A stretch of DNA of 64,000 bases, taken from contig NC_135066.1 in NCBI RefSeq assembly GCF_051401765.1, positions 20,811,001 through 20,875,000 on the forward strand, written 5' to 3'. The position numbers and the translations under genes are program-made. The DNA is from Calliopsis andreniformis. Lineage: Eukaryota; Arthropoda; Insecta; Hymenoptera; Andrenidae. The first letter of the stretch is position 1; every line of letters starts with the position of its first letter. The notes beneath the pieces were generated by a model. The model worked only from the letters and a program-made list of their open reading frames with translations. It was not told where the DNA came from and did no database searches. Below are positions 32,955-45,112 of this stretch, piece after piece.

Positions 32955-33915
32955 GTAGGTGTGCGTTAATCTATATCCATTTCGGTTTTCAAAATAGTCG
33001 TTTATGAGATTGCAAGAATTCAGTGCTAATTATAATTCTACGTACTTCTAATTTCCCCATTTCTACCTTCCACGCATATAGAATTACATTTTTTAGTGAT
33101 ATATATGATAATTTTAATTAGAAAAAGATGCTCTTTGTTTTAATTAATTTTAATACATGAGAAAATGATGATACGATAAACTAATTACATACTCCACATA
33201 GCGGACTGTAGTTTACAATTTTTAATAAGTTGAAATCAATACACATACTATTTAGAAATGATTCTAATTGTAAGATACAATAAGACTTCTAGCCTACCGC
33301 TGGCCTAGAATACTACATAACAAATTTCTGTTTCTTTTATAATCTATATACTCTTTAATAATAATTTGAAGTATCATGACAATTGTATTCACAATATTAC
33401 TAGTACTTTATCATGAAAATTACATATGTGAATTAACTTAACGCGTAATGATTTTAGTATTGTCGTTCGCAATATCATTTACCATTGCGTCTGGTCAGGA
33501 CAGTTCCCACAATGCGACGCATTATCGAGATACGTTTTAGTTGAAAATATTTGATACCAATTTTATTTGAGTACACTATGGTCGTTCAAAAGAAGTAGGT
33601 CCATCCTGTTAAATTTATCGTTAATTTTGAAATTTAAAGTTAATTAGGTATATACCCTGTATATGCTCCTTCAATACTACGCATTACCAAGCTATGTTGT
33701 TAATAAGCTCATTGTTCGAAATGTACCTAACGATAAGAATGAGATAGACCAAGAGGAATTGGATTAACACAATTGAATAACACGATTAAATTATTTTTTG
33801 GTTTATATATAAACTAGTAAAAAGTAATTAAAAACTTATATTAGTACGCAAAGATTAACCACTTTATCAACGTTGGGTAGTTTATACAATATATGAATGT
33901 CTTTTATGCCAAATA
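32955..33915. other. AT-rich sequence, nothing recognised
   Basis: No gene, RNA or repeat partner recognised. Confidence 0.4.
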
Positions 33916-34207
33916 TACACAGTGTAACAAAAGGACATTGAAATATTTTATAAAATCGTATGGGAGCTCAAATTAAACACAAAATGTTCTCTGATATGTT
34001 CGATCTGCCTTCATTTTGCAATAATAGTACCTTAAAGTTAACATACGTTCATGCTAAACTAACTATCAGAGGGTTCTGTAATTTTACAAATGCATTGAAG
34101 GACAGAAACAGAATAAACAAATTTTTATGCATTTTGCTGTATCTCTTACGATTTAACTTTTATAAAGCTTCAAAAATTGAAAATGTTTGTAGCAAATTTA
34201 TTATTTG
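33916..34207 (+). repeat. Single arm of foldback element E
   Basis: It begins TACACAGTGTAACAAAAGG and continues CATTGAAATATTTTATAAA. It matches 26157-26407 through CATTTTGCAATAATAGTACC, TTAAAGTTAACATACGT, TGTATCTCTTACGATTTAAC and AAAATTGAAAATGTTTG. No inverted partner was found, so one end is lost. The 82-codon frame at 33960-34208 lies inside and is not protein-like. Confidence 0.75.
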
Positions 34208-34533
34208 ATGTCATAATGTTAATACTATCATATTAGAAATGCCTGTATTAGTCAAGAACCCAAGAGTCTAAGTATCATATGCCATAGTGTTGTAGTAAGT
34301 CCAATTCTGGAAGTCTGAATTGCGAAACGCTGAAACTTTTTGGATTTGAGCTGAAAGAATAAGAGTTTTCACCACGCTAGTATTTAAGATCGATGTTTTG
34401 GGCCATCTGGTTGTTATGTATTGTATTAGTCATCGAACCAGTTCAATATTGACTAATGTCGTTGAAATAGGCGTCATGTAACGATTTCTCAAAGTCTAAA
34501 TTGAATATCAGTATCAGTATGTCTCTTGACCCC

Positions 34534-34566
34534 CTGATGAAGCTAGCTGTAATGCTGGCGAAACGT
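34534..34566 (+). ncRNA. Hammerhead-ribozyme-like motif (degenerate)
   Basis: CTGATGA at 34534-34540 is followed by one A, then GCTAGC (34542-34547), a TGTAAT loop and GCTGGC (34554-34559), then GAAAC (34560-34564). The two hexamers pair fully with one G-U wobble. This is the hammerhead core CUGAUGA, helix II, GAAA. The extra A before helix II and the lack of a convincing helix III with a cleavage triplet argue against activity. Such motifs are known from Penelope-like and other retroelements, and this may be a relic of one. No reverse transcriptase was recognised nearby. Confidence 0.4.
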
Positions 34567-37500
34567 TAGGAATATAATTCGATAAAGATACGGCTTACAC
34601 CCGAAAATCTCAACAGTCAGAACTGTATGATGCCGGGCTGTGAAAGCCTCAAGTTTATGATCTAAATTGAATATTCAAAATTTAAACTAAGTCGAAATAA
34701 ATAAAATACTATGTACATTTATCAAAGAATTAATGTTATTGAACCTACGGAAGGACCCAACTTAGCAACAGTGACAACGCAAGGGGAAAGCTAGGATATT
34801 TGTAGCCAGCCTTTTGCAGTTCTTCGTACTTTATGAATATTTTGTTGAGGAAACCCTCCGCGAATTTTAGATGCCGAATGATAACAATTGTGCAGTATAG
34901 CGCTCTTTAGTTAGAAAAATATCTACAAACTAATTTTCTTAGAGTTACTCTTTTATTTTAATCTCAAGGGTATGAAGTATTGAGCGTTAAAGATTTAATA
35001 TTATATTTTCAAAAGCTTGAGCTTCGTTACGGTTGTGCTGAGTACCCGTTTGTATATTCTCGCTTATAATTTTTTTCTTCCCACTGAAATATTTTGAAAA
35101 TCGACCAGAGCATTATAATTTATCATATCTTCCATCGATGATTAGTTCGAGTTTAAAATTCTGTTACCGAGAAATTAGTATAATCTGTGTATTAAACGAC
35201 GCCGATAATTTTGGATACCGACATAAGAGTTGAAGCTTCAAAGACTCACGTTTAATACATCATAGATCCTCTTCATTTTATTATCTAGATTTGCCTATTG
35301 CAGTATCGACAATTGCAATTAAGATTTATCCAATATAATGTAGAGTAGATAATGTTCCACGGCAGTTTCTCGAAGCGAGAAAGTAGGTCATCCCCTTCCA
35401 TCGTTAATGAAAGAAGAAGCATCGCAATTTCTTTTTCTTTTTCCCTTAGCATTCAGCTACGAGGAAGTCCTGCGGGAATCGCATTCTCCAAGAGTCGATT
35501 TTTAAATTTGCCTCAAAAAGAACGACGTGGAACGTATTTCTATCGATAGGCAAGTCAACGTGAAAAGCTTGGCTTAAAGTTTAATGCGTCGACTTAGGCC
35601 TTATCAGACTCTTAATCCGCATCACACTAAGACGATCGCTCATTTTGACGCAGACTAGATAGCTGAACATATTCGCTTAATCTGAGGATTAACGCTGCTT
35701 CGAAAGAATCATTCCTATTAATAACGTTTATTCCGATCGCCTGGACCTGGACGAGGCCTTGCAGAGTTGAATAAAGTTCAAGTAACTCTGTGTACATGTT
35801 TTGAATTTGTATTGCTAGGGCCACAACGCATAGGTTATTATAACCTCTAACGTAAAAAATTACACTGTGCTGAGTTAAGTCTCCTCAAAGAATCACCCAA
35901 GTGTTGGCTTGGAACTAGTCTCCTAATAAATAACTCTACCGAGTTCTAATTTTTAAAGTTTCGCTATTTCTTAACTGTCCACTGTTTAGGAGGGTTCGTC
36001 CATAGCTGCTAAATAATGATCACTGTATCAAAGGATAACGTCAACTTTTGAAAGATTTTTATATAGCATATGCCTCGTATTAGTTCCTTTACATATTAAT
36101 AACATTCATTGATGACAACTAATTTAAAGAAATTCTTATCCCCCTAAATAAACTTAAAAAGGTAAAATAGGCACGTTAAATACCTGTATCCCTTACAAAA
36201 ATCAATCCTATAGGAATCAATTTCCTACAAAAGTCACTCATTTGCAAAAAGCAATGTAACGTATCAGAGGAAAGATATCCATTGAAATTATTGGAGAACA
36301 TCAAGTGTAATAATGTATCCACTGACCAAAACATTGCCAATATTGCAATCCCAATAAATGTCACTTTTAATCTTATTTTTGCCGCTATAGTGTGTCTTCA
36401 AGAAATCAACTTACAAAAAACATTGCTTATGCTATAGTTAGTAGTTTACTTGAATAAGAAATACTTGGAGGACCATTTTATAAATCAGTTGTAATACAGA
36501 ATTACTACAAAAGAAATAGACACTTTCAATATTTGATATCAAACCAAACTATGATTGTATACACACTGAACTATATGTTTCAGTTTATATTAACAGGTTA
36601 TAGGTACCCTATGTATGCACCCTTAACACATACATAGACAAATGTCAATTTGACAGTTTACATCGAAAGGGGTGACGAACTGGCAACCCCCGCGGCCGTT
36701 TGTTACCTGTAGAGTCTACAGTGTAGCCGTAGGAGAGCGACCCGCGGTAAACAGGAAATGCATATGTTCCTGCCATATGTACATATGTTATTATCACTGT
36801 TACGAGAGAATTATGTTATCATTATTATTTTTTAATTAATATATAAAAGGACTCATCAAGTATTTCTTACTCAAATAAGCTACTAATAGCAATATAAGTA
36901 ATGGTTTCTTTAAGTTGAGTTTTTATTATGAAGATGAAGACGTACACCATAGGATCAAAACATGATTTTCATGTAACATATGTAAGTATCATCAAAAATA
37001 TTTTTAATGAAAGACACAAGGTAGCAGTAAAAATAAAATTAAAAGTAATATTTGCTAGGACTACAATATTGACAATGTTTTAGTAAAGGATTAAATTATT
37101 GCAGTTGATGTTTTTCAATAATTTCAATAGATTTGTTTCTCCTAATACCTTAAATTGGTTTTTGCAAATGATTGATTTATTGTAGAGGATTGGTTTCTGT
37201 AAGGTTGATTTTTATAGAGGACGTATGAACTTGGCGTGCCTTTTTTACTTTTTTAAGGCTTTTTGGATAGATTTCACGCCTTTTTGTAACATTGAATAGA
37301 AATTTGATTGTTAAGCAGGCTGATTATAGCCTAAAGGAAAAATTGCCATACACCTTTTTTAATTAAAATAACTTATTTAATAATATAATTATTTAATTTG
37401 ATCTACAATGTTCCATATTTTTTTGAACAAGAAAAGGACCTAAGATTGTCAATTATCAAAAGAAAGGGAATTGAGGAATTGCAAGATACGAAGTTGTCAA

Positions 37501-38739
37501 TAACTCATTAATTACATAAATGGCTATAAAATAAGTACATTTTCCTTTTTCTTTATGTAAAGATGCTGTGAGCATAATTTGCATTAAGGTAATATAGACA
37601 CACATTGAAACATTGAAAATATACGACAAATTAACTATAGAAAAGTGATTATTGTTGCCATAAATGTAATACATAATTTGTTTGATATTATTACAAGATT
37701 CAATATTTGTGTAATGTCTTATTCTCTTTAAGCCTATACACGAGTAGGAAGGTTAACGACTTCTATCTTGTATAGAGCAGAGTCAACAAAATGTAATCTA
37801 ACTGTTAATTACTAATTCGTAATTGCAATTATTCTAATTGATTACGTAATCCATTATATTTTTAATTGATTACGCTTAACTCTGGTACAGGGGCCTACAC
37901 ACGATATCATTAGTATCAGAAAGCATTGACAATAATATTAAGGGTCGTATATACAAATTTTTATTTTTATGACCCAATCGTCAGCACCGGTAATGGTGGG
38001 AATATTGACCATTTACTGCTGAAGTTCAATATCTGAAACCAGTACTAATACTATTGTCACTATTCAGAGAACGCGTTCAGTGTTCTTTTTTATTTTTTTT
38101 TTTTAATGGAGCGATATAATACCAAAAATACTGATCTCGTGTGAGATCTCAAAAAATCAAAACGAGTTGCCAAATTATTGTTACACTGACTTTACAATAT
38201 TAATATAATATAATCTATCATAAGAAGAATAGGAAAAACTACTAAAACAAAGAAAAAGTACATGGACTACAGCTGTGTGTACACTACTGAAGTATTTTAC
38301 ATTACAACTAGGGTTTTAATTATATCTCTAGTAGGTATGTTTTGACGAAATAGATAAAATTGCATCGAAACATATGTATATTTGTGAAATACAACGTTGA
38401 TTTTATTCAGATTTATAATTTAATTTTTACCTGGTATATTATAATATTTAATACGTGTATAAAATTTTTACAATGTACGGTCGCGCGCGCGCGCCTTTAT
38501 TCCGTGACGGACAATTGAATAGCTGGACAAATGGACACACAGCAGAAGTGGTGAAGGAAATCTTGAAATGATGAGAAAATATCGACCTCATATTGCAATA
38601 ATGCAATTGAATTTTAGATCTGAGTTATGGATCCAATGATATTCGTGATTAAAGTTTTCTATAGGTGAAATTCCAGTAAATAGTACCGTAGCGCTTAATT
38701 AAGACAAAGATATAAATATTAGAGACCTCGATTCTGTGC
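34567..38739. other. Long stretch without a recognised gene
   Basis: Frames at 35352-35549, 35627-35824, 36176-36364 and 37456-37674 are short and without domains. CpG-richer patches lie at 35340-35830 and 36660-36760; the latter contains CCCCCGCGGCCG. A pure (CG)6 run is at 38482-38493. No element ends were recognised. Confidence 0.4.
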
Positions 38740-38905
38740 GTGTATTCAAGATACACGTGTATTGAAATACACGGACTGTACTACACAGATATTTAGATCT
38801 GGATCTACGCAGGTACATAGATCCTGAAATACACGGGTTCACGGATACCGAAATACACGGTTATACGAACCCGGAACTATGTACAGGGATAGGTATAATA
38901 TCCCA
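38740..38905 (-). repeat. CCGTGTA minisatellite module, inverted copy
   Basis: Read on the minus strand it contains GTGTATTTCGGTATCCGTGA, GTGTATTTCAGGATCTATG and GTGTATTTCAATACACGTG, matching copies at 20223-20490 and 51810-52163. It lies about 230 bp upstream of repeat C copy 2, so that copy is bracketed by inverted modules. Confidence 0.72.
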
Positions 38906-39136
38906 TATATATTTTATATTTCCCATAAAAAAAGCCTATCTACATATAAGTCGATACAAGGCATAACCATGAGGCAAATTTTTCTGATCTTCATGAAAAA
39001 TCTGTCTTCTTTCAATTTTTACTAAACAAAATATATGATAAATTATCTTCAATCTTTTTGTATGTTTTCATTATATGTTCAGGTACTTTCAATATTTCTT
39101 TATGCAAAATTCTGTTACACATTTTGCCTCTACTTC

Positions 39137-39770
39137 TTCTCGATCGCCATGTCCTGTTTTTGCCACTTGGAATGATATAAAAAAAAAAATCGATCAATCA
39201 TCCTGAAATTTTTACTACATGTTGAAAAATTAACTACTATTGTCTTACCAAAAGAAGAGAAGTGATTTCTTTTGTACTATTTGTCTTTATTAAAAAAAAT
39301 ATAGTATTTTATCCGCTTTGCAACCCTTAATCCCATCATTGAGCATGATACTATTCATGTAATCCTTTATGAAGCATCCTTAACTCTTTTACGGAGAACA
39401 TTCCAATAAATGCAGCACACTTCTTTCTAAATTTTTAAAAAGACGATTAAGAGGCCCTATTTCAAGAATAATAACTTCCACATCGTTTCCAACGTTGTTA
39501 AAATAATTTTCCAATTACATAAAAAGTTAGTTAAGAAGTTTAATCGTTTTCAATTAAATATGAAAATATCGTTCTCAATTATTATAAATAATAATTGGAA
39601 ATAAAAATTTCCAAGTATAACCCATTCTACGCGCAAACGGACGAAAATCGGTACATTCAGATTTCTTTTTGTAAACAAATGTTCCAGGTTCGAGTATTTT
39701 GTCATGTATGAATAATTACACAAAATAGAATATTAATATGTTAATACATATTTAGAACTGAATATTGCGA
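39137..39770 (+). repeat. Dispersed repeat C, copy 2, body
   Basis: It matches 19535-20220 in order (see that copy). It ends in TTAATACATATTTAGAAC followed by the minisatellite module, as copy 1 ends in TTAATACATATTTATTAATG before its module. The parallel boundary shows that module and body form one element. Confidence 0.75.
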
Positions 39771-39830
39771 TACCCGTGTACCCGTGCATTTCAGAATCCG
39801 TGTATCCATATATCTGTGTAATACAATTGG
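39771..39830 (+). repeat. CCGTGTA minisatellite module, short copy
   Basis: It reads ATACCCGTGTACCCGTGCA, TTTCAGAATCCGTGTATC and ATATATCTGTGTAATACA. It is truncated relative to the copies at 20223 and 51810. Confidence 0.7.
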
Positions 39831-40393
39831 AGATCTCGAATTGGAAAATGGAGATCTTTAATGAATATCCTCATCAAGTTTCACGGAGTGTCCACAGATT
39901 TATGGATGAGAGCGTGAATGATAACTATTACAAGCATTTACAATTGATTGTAAAATTGATAATTGAAATGTCTAACAACTAAAATATCTATCCATAAAAT
40001 ATTGTATATAAACTTTATTTCGAGGTAACTAAAATTATTGGCTAATAGTAGTTGACTAGTAGAATGCTACTCTTAAATTTTCAATCAATTGTAACTTACA
40101 AATCGCTGAGAATTTCTTAATCTCAGTAAGGGAAATAAAATTTTAGACTGTCACGAACATTGGACCAGCTCATGGATTGCTAGGGTTTATGTAAGGTGTC
40201 GATTAAATTGTCACGTTTATTGATTTCTGTTCAAATATATGAACTTTAATATTATTACATTATATGAAAATTCCTTTGTTCGAAATTCCAAACACTCTTG
40301 TCGCTCTCTTACAATTAGTTCAGATACGGGAGGTTCTACTGTACTTAACCAGGAGAAAAATATCTACATGATACATAAAGTGCACAAATATAT
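39831..40393. other. AT-rich spacer with one pogo/mariner-like end
   Basis: At 40328-40343 the minus strand reads TACAGTAGAACCTCCC, the family end described at 11580 and 62564. Nothing else recognised. Confidence 0.4.
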
Positions 40394-40662
40394 TGTTGCG
40401 AGCACCCGATAGGCAGCCATAGCCAACTGGTACTCGCGAGAAGAAGACGGTCGATGATGGAAAGGGATCGATTGCGGTGACAGCTGTCAAGCTGTCAGTC
40501 TCGACCGCGAATGCGAACGCCTTACATGTACGCGAAAGTGTCAGACGAAAAACTGTATATATCTGTAAATAAAGTGTGTACAAAGTGTAAATAAAGTGTA
40601 AATGCCTCGTGGAGTTCCTCGAGCGACGGTGGGTCGGCCGGCGGCGGCCCGCCGCCGCAACA
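40394..40662 (+). mobile_element. Solo LTR with 4-bp target duplication
   Basis: It starts TGTTGCGAGCACCC and ends GCCGCCGCAACA, so the termini form the inverted pair TGTTGCG/CGCAACA. The direct duplication ATAT flanks it (40390-40393 and 40663-40666). Inside are two AATAAA polyadenylation-type motifs (40565-40595) about 80 bp before the GC-rich 3' end, the usual order of a plus-strand LTR. The GC content is far above the surroundings. No internal retroelement sequence follows, so it is a solo LTR left by recombination. The 4-bp duplication fits Gypsy- or BEL-type elements. Confidence 0.85.
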
Positions 40663-41659
40663 ATATTAATATTAAATACACATGTAAACAGTCAAATCAA
40701 AATTCGGAAATGATACTATTATTGACTGATTGTTATCGTACATTTACCACAATTTAAGCCGAAGTACACATTCTATGATATAATATCTCTCACATTTAAT
40801 ACATTCCGACTTATAATTAATACAAGCTTGTTAGTCGCGAACTATCCGCATTTCTGATATTGTGATCACGATGGATTTATTGAAACAAAAAATTAATGAT
40901 CCAAACAACCAGTGTTTAGTAGAATGTGCTGCGAATACGATGATCTGTGCCGATTCCAATAATTTCATTCAGTATCATCTATTAACCAAACTTAACAGGC
41001 TATTTCGTTGATTATGTAAATATCAAGCAGAACAATCGTAATTATCTAATAAATCCTGTTTCGTTGCATCCTCCAATGGTAGTTAATAATGCATACTCGT
41101 TTGAGCATAAATAGTTTTGTCTCGTGCACAAAATGGTACCTTTAATAACTAACGAAACGAATGTTCTTCGATGATGATGTCAGAAATGATTTAAAATTGT
41201 TATTCTTCATTAATAGGACATTTTTATTGGAGAAGGGACCAATAGATAATGCTATATGTAATAAACTTATATAAAGTTTTACTCTTTTTCTTAAATTTTC
41301 TTCTGTACAAGTTATTGATTGTGTAAGTAATCAAGCGTTAACTCTTGCGTTGCGTTTTTCACAACCGATTTATTGTTAGAATAAGGGTTCAGATAGTCAC
41401 GAGGCGAAACGACATCTTTTAGAAGTATCTTTTAGTTAGCAGTGCAACAGCAACCTGAGAAACTAAAATTAGAGGAAAGACGTTAACAACTTCCGATGAA
41501 AACCCATTAGGGCGTAATAAGGATAAATCAGCCATGGCATTAGGATTCCTGTAAACTAAGAAGAACTTTCTTATAAGTCAATAGTAGATACTCAGTAAGT
41601 CGGTACCAGTCTGTGGATACCATATCAACAAAGAAATGGTCTTAAAGGGGTACGATCAG
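40663..41659. other. AT-rich sequence, nothing recognised
   Basis: No coding frame, RNA gene or repeat partner recognised. Confidence 0.4.
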
Positions 41660-42050
41660 ATATGTCAAACCAGCGATGTTACCGAAAAATTAGACAAGAA
41701 CATATGTTTATGGGAATCGACTTTCCGTTCTTATACGAGAAGATTTTGAGCTGGAAAAGGGTTCACTCGACAGAAAAAAGTTCAATGCAGACTTTACAGA
41801 TATTTAATAATACAAGCGTTACAAAGTACAGAAAAAATCGGCCATTCACAGCCGCGGAATTTAAGCACTTTTTTGTAATGTAGAATATTTTGAACGAAAT
41901 CATGGACAGACCACACTGCATTGAACTTTTTTTTTTCGAATGAATCCTTTCCCAGCTCAAAATATTTTCGTATAAGGACGAAAAGTTGATTTCCGTAAAT
42001 TCACGCCTTAATATTGGTTTTTGCTGAGTTATCGATACAACAGAATAAAA
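41660..42050. mobile_element. Foldback element with TTTTGAGCTGG arms
   Basis: The arm at about 41715-41797 (CGTTCTTATACGAGAAGAT, TTTGAGCTGGAAAAGG, AGTTCAATGCAG) is inverted at 41918-42003. The loop, about 41798-41917, carries AAAATCGGCCATTCACAGC. The frames at 41662-41883 and 41763-42053 are arm by-products: both encode SLYEN/LYEKILSW-type text from opposite strands of the palindrome. The outer limits are uncertain and no target duplication was identified. Confidence 0.72.
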
Positions 42051-42279
42051 CATGTAACAAATTTAATTGGGCCTTTGCAACGTTTGAACTAAGCAACACC
42101 TAATTTAGAAGGCTGCCGGAATCTGATACCCAAATTGGCGATGCGAGTTACTGAAAATTTCTTCCTCCACTACACACATCACCGCAAGAGTCTCGTGTAT
42201 ATGAGCTTGGCGTTTCGGGCTACTTTGGACAGCTTCGGCAAGTTAAAAGCGAATGTAAAATGAACCTTACTCCATTGCT

Positions 42280-42717
42280 CTTGAAACTGAAACATTGTCC
42301 AAATATTTTCAGTTTCCAATTTTAAGTTAAAAGAGGACTCTTGGATGTGATCCTTAGAGGGTTGTATGAAATTTTGGTGGATAAATCTAGAAATTAAACG
42401 ATGACGTTTCGTAGAATACCTCGTGCTTATGCATATTTGTTATTAACAATTAAAACCAATCTATACATATAGAGGCTCTAGTAGAACGCGTGGTACAGCT
42501 GCGAAAGGCGTTTACATGTAAAAATGAATAGAAAATAATGATCGCTATACATATATAAAACCCAGAAACAGTGAGGTACACATATACTAGACGAATTTTT
42601 AAATTTAATTTTCCTGAAATCTAAGTATCTTATAAAAAGAATTGTATTCTTTGTTTTCTGTTTGCTTTTGTATGTACGTAGAATCATCCTCTTCCCGGTC
42701 GTATCGCACGCCCTGCC
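42280..42717 (+). repeat. Partial second copy of the 22.9-23.75 kb repeat
   Basis: The first part (42280-42420) matches 22905-23040. The last part (42590-42717: AATTTAATTTTCCTGAAAT, CTTATAAAAAGAATTG, GTAGAATCATCCTCTTCCCG, ending CACGCCCTGCC) matches 23610-23750. The palindrome centre present at 23 kb is missing here. Confidence 0.65.
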
Positions 42718-42767
42718 AAATCATATATTATGTTTAAAAATTAGTAGTATCTAGTATTCTCAAAACA

Positions 42768-42950
42768 AGTGATTGGGTAGCTGCGGGTCATAGTTTCATT
42801 ATAACCAACACGTTCCAGGTTCGATACCCAGTATGCAAAGAACTATTTTTTAAAATATTGAAATTGTATGTAACAGTATTTCACAAATATTGTAATTTTT
42901 AAATACAAATTTTCGTTTATAAATATATATCTCACACATAGATACATACA
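42768..42950 (+). repeat. SINE-like element, copy 2
   Basis: GGGTAGCTGCGGGTCATAG (A-box-like, about 42776) is followed 40 bp on by a box B, CCAGGTTCGATACCCAG (42815-42831). Then come GCAAAGAACTATTTTTT, ATTGTATGTAACAGTATTTC and AAATTTTCGTTTATAAAT, which parallel the tail at 29240-29345. A tRNA-derived SINE is the best reading. Confidence 0.62.
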
Positions 42951-45112
42951 TTTGAATTTTCTTCTGCTTTTTTCTGTGTACTTTATCGTGGAATTTCCAC
43001 TATCTAGGCCCTAGACGCAGCAGCGTCGAAACACATCGAAATGTATAAACAAAGAGAATAGTATTACCAATCACTGTCAAAAATTTCAAGTAAATCAGAA
43101 GATAGTTTACGCCAGTTTACGGAGTTATTGTTAACTTTTAACATCTAGGATTTGGATTATATAGCTACATTATTAACGCGATAAATGTGAAACAGATGTC
43201 TTTTCAAATACTTGATCTAAATATTTTTAATTTTATGTTTATTTAATTTTGCATCAAAATAAAGCAATACATATTCCTCATTTTAATGAGGCTCCAAAAA
43301 TTTGGAATGTCTCGGGTCTTTTCAAGACAAGATCCGCCATTGCCCCCTTTTACAAATGGAAAAAGATGTATTTAGATAAATGAGAAGACTGTATCTGACT
43401 CATGTCGCTTGCCGGCAACTTGAAAAGTTAAATCTCAACGTTTCAAGAGAGAGAGAGTAAGGGTCACATCTGCCTTCTCTCTCGACTTTTCCACCAGTTC
43501 ACGTACGCGTGGCTGGTATAGTAATTTATGTAATGGAGAGGGAAATTCTCTAACTCGCGTTTCCAGTTTGGAAACTAAGAGTGACTCTATCTCGCCTTTA
43601 TTAGCCAGTAGTGTGTCTGTAAGTAATACTATTCCTATAACGAACACTGTAACAGCAGATACCAACCTATCAATATCGAAAAGTCCCGTGGCTACTCTAC
43701 CCTCCTAAACAACTAATACCATTATATCAGATGTCGCTTTCTTCTCCTTTAGCTACAACCTATTTTGTATTTCTTGAAATATACTAAAATAATAAATAGT
43801 CAATAGCAAAATAATAGATATTTATATCCCTGACAGACGCAATTCGCCTCTAACCAATAATAACCAATAATATTAATTCAAGAACACGTCCACTTTGCAT
43901 CTAAGATTGCGTGTAATTATATCCATTAGTAACATGTTTTTGTAATAGGAGACGGTGTTTTTTAATCGATCCCCTCACTTTTACAACTAGGGAAAGAAAA
44001 AGTTACACGCATTTGCTTGGTTAAAACGTTACTTACCCTTATACCATACCGTAACGTTACAGGTGAATGACCATGTGTCTCTGTTACATGAAGCACACAA
44101 GAAATACCGTAAAATTTGCGGCAAAACAACACGTTCAATGTTAATTATGCAGTAACGTCAAATCATTCAGAAGATTACTAAGCAACCGTAAAATGAATTT
44201 CCATGTCTTGAATTGTGCTGTCTCAGCACCCCATCTCCCTAATTAATCGGGAGCCAGAAGTCTATGATGGAAGTACATGATCATGTATACCCATAATTCG
44301 TGTTCTACGTCCTATAGGTAAAAAATTTCTCACATATTAAAGACAAGAAGTGATATAAAAGTAAGTATTTGGTATTATAAATACATATTTTTATTAATTA
44401 GTAATTCTCATGAAACTTTAGTAAATTAGTAAGTGGGTCCAATAAAATACTTTATTAGAGGAAGTTTTACTTATTAGCTAACGAACATTACTTAATACAA
44501 GAATTGACAGTTTTGCATGGTGCGAACAAGGATATACCTGAAAGTAGCATTCGAAAGTTTAGTAAAGCTCGTTAGTTTGACTCATTTAGGTGATATCGAA
44601 TACGTTAAAAAGAAAATACAAGCCATCAAAGTTTGTATTTTTGTCTATTTTTGTGAAACCTGGATACAATTAAGAATTTTGATCTCTGAAAGTATTCATC
44701 GTATCAAGTTCTTTTTTTTATTGCATTTTAATATGGAACGAGTCAATCTATCATAATAATAATTTTTTATCGCATGAAAAATAGGACACTGGAGACCGCT
44801 AACGCGAGATCCGTCATATGTGAATTGTGTGCATGTGTAATGAGCGTGTGTGTCATGTGTTGAAATTATTCGCGTGTGTGAATCATAGGTGAACGGATAT
44901 GCGATGTCGAGGGGTCTGCGCAACAATCACGGATCAAAACAGCCGTCGAGTCGATCCAAGAAGTTGTGTCGATCGAAATTATATCTCCAAAATCTACAGT
45001 CGACTTTTCTAAATATTTTTATAACATTTTCCTGTAGAAAAGAAAAACGAAAAAGCGGAACAAATGCAAGTAAGTTACGGATAATTGCATCATACTTAAA
45101 TATTAATGAAAA
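42951..45112. other. Mostly unassigned sequence
   Basis: Apart from the small frame at 43435-43665, nothing is recognised. A GT-rich patch (GTGTGCATGTGTAATGAG, about 44828-44880) occurs. Frames at 44517-44756 and 44889-45119 have no domain. Confidence 0.35.
43435..43665 (-). CDS. Unrecognised small ORF with hydrophobic N-terminus
   Basis: The 76-codon minus-strand frame begins MVSAVTVFVIGIVLLTDTLL, a signal-peptide- or anchor-like hydrophobic segment of about 18 residues. A charged tail follows with RVREFPSP, QPRVRELVEKSREKA and DVTLTLSLLKR. The region is somewhat GC-richer than its surroundings. I do not recognise the protein. It could be an exon, a retroelement fragment or a chance frame, and no splice sites or second copy support it. 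Confidence 0.2.
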   Translation of the reverse strand: MVSAVTVFVIGIVLLTDTLLANKGEIESLLVSKLETRVREFPSPLHKLLYQPRVRELVEKSREKADVTLTLSLLKR

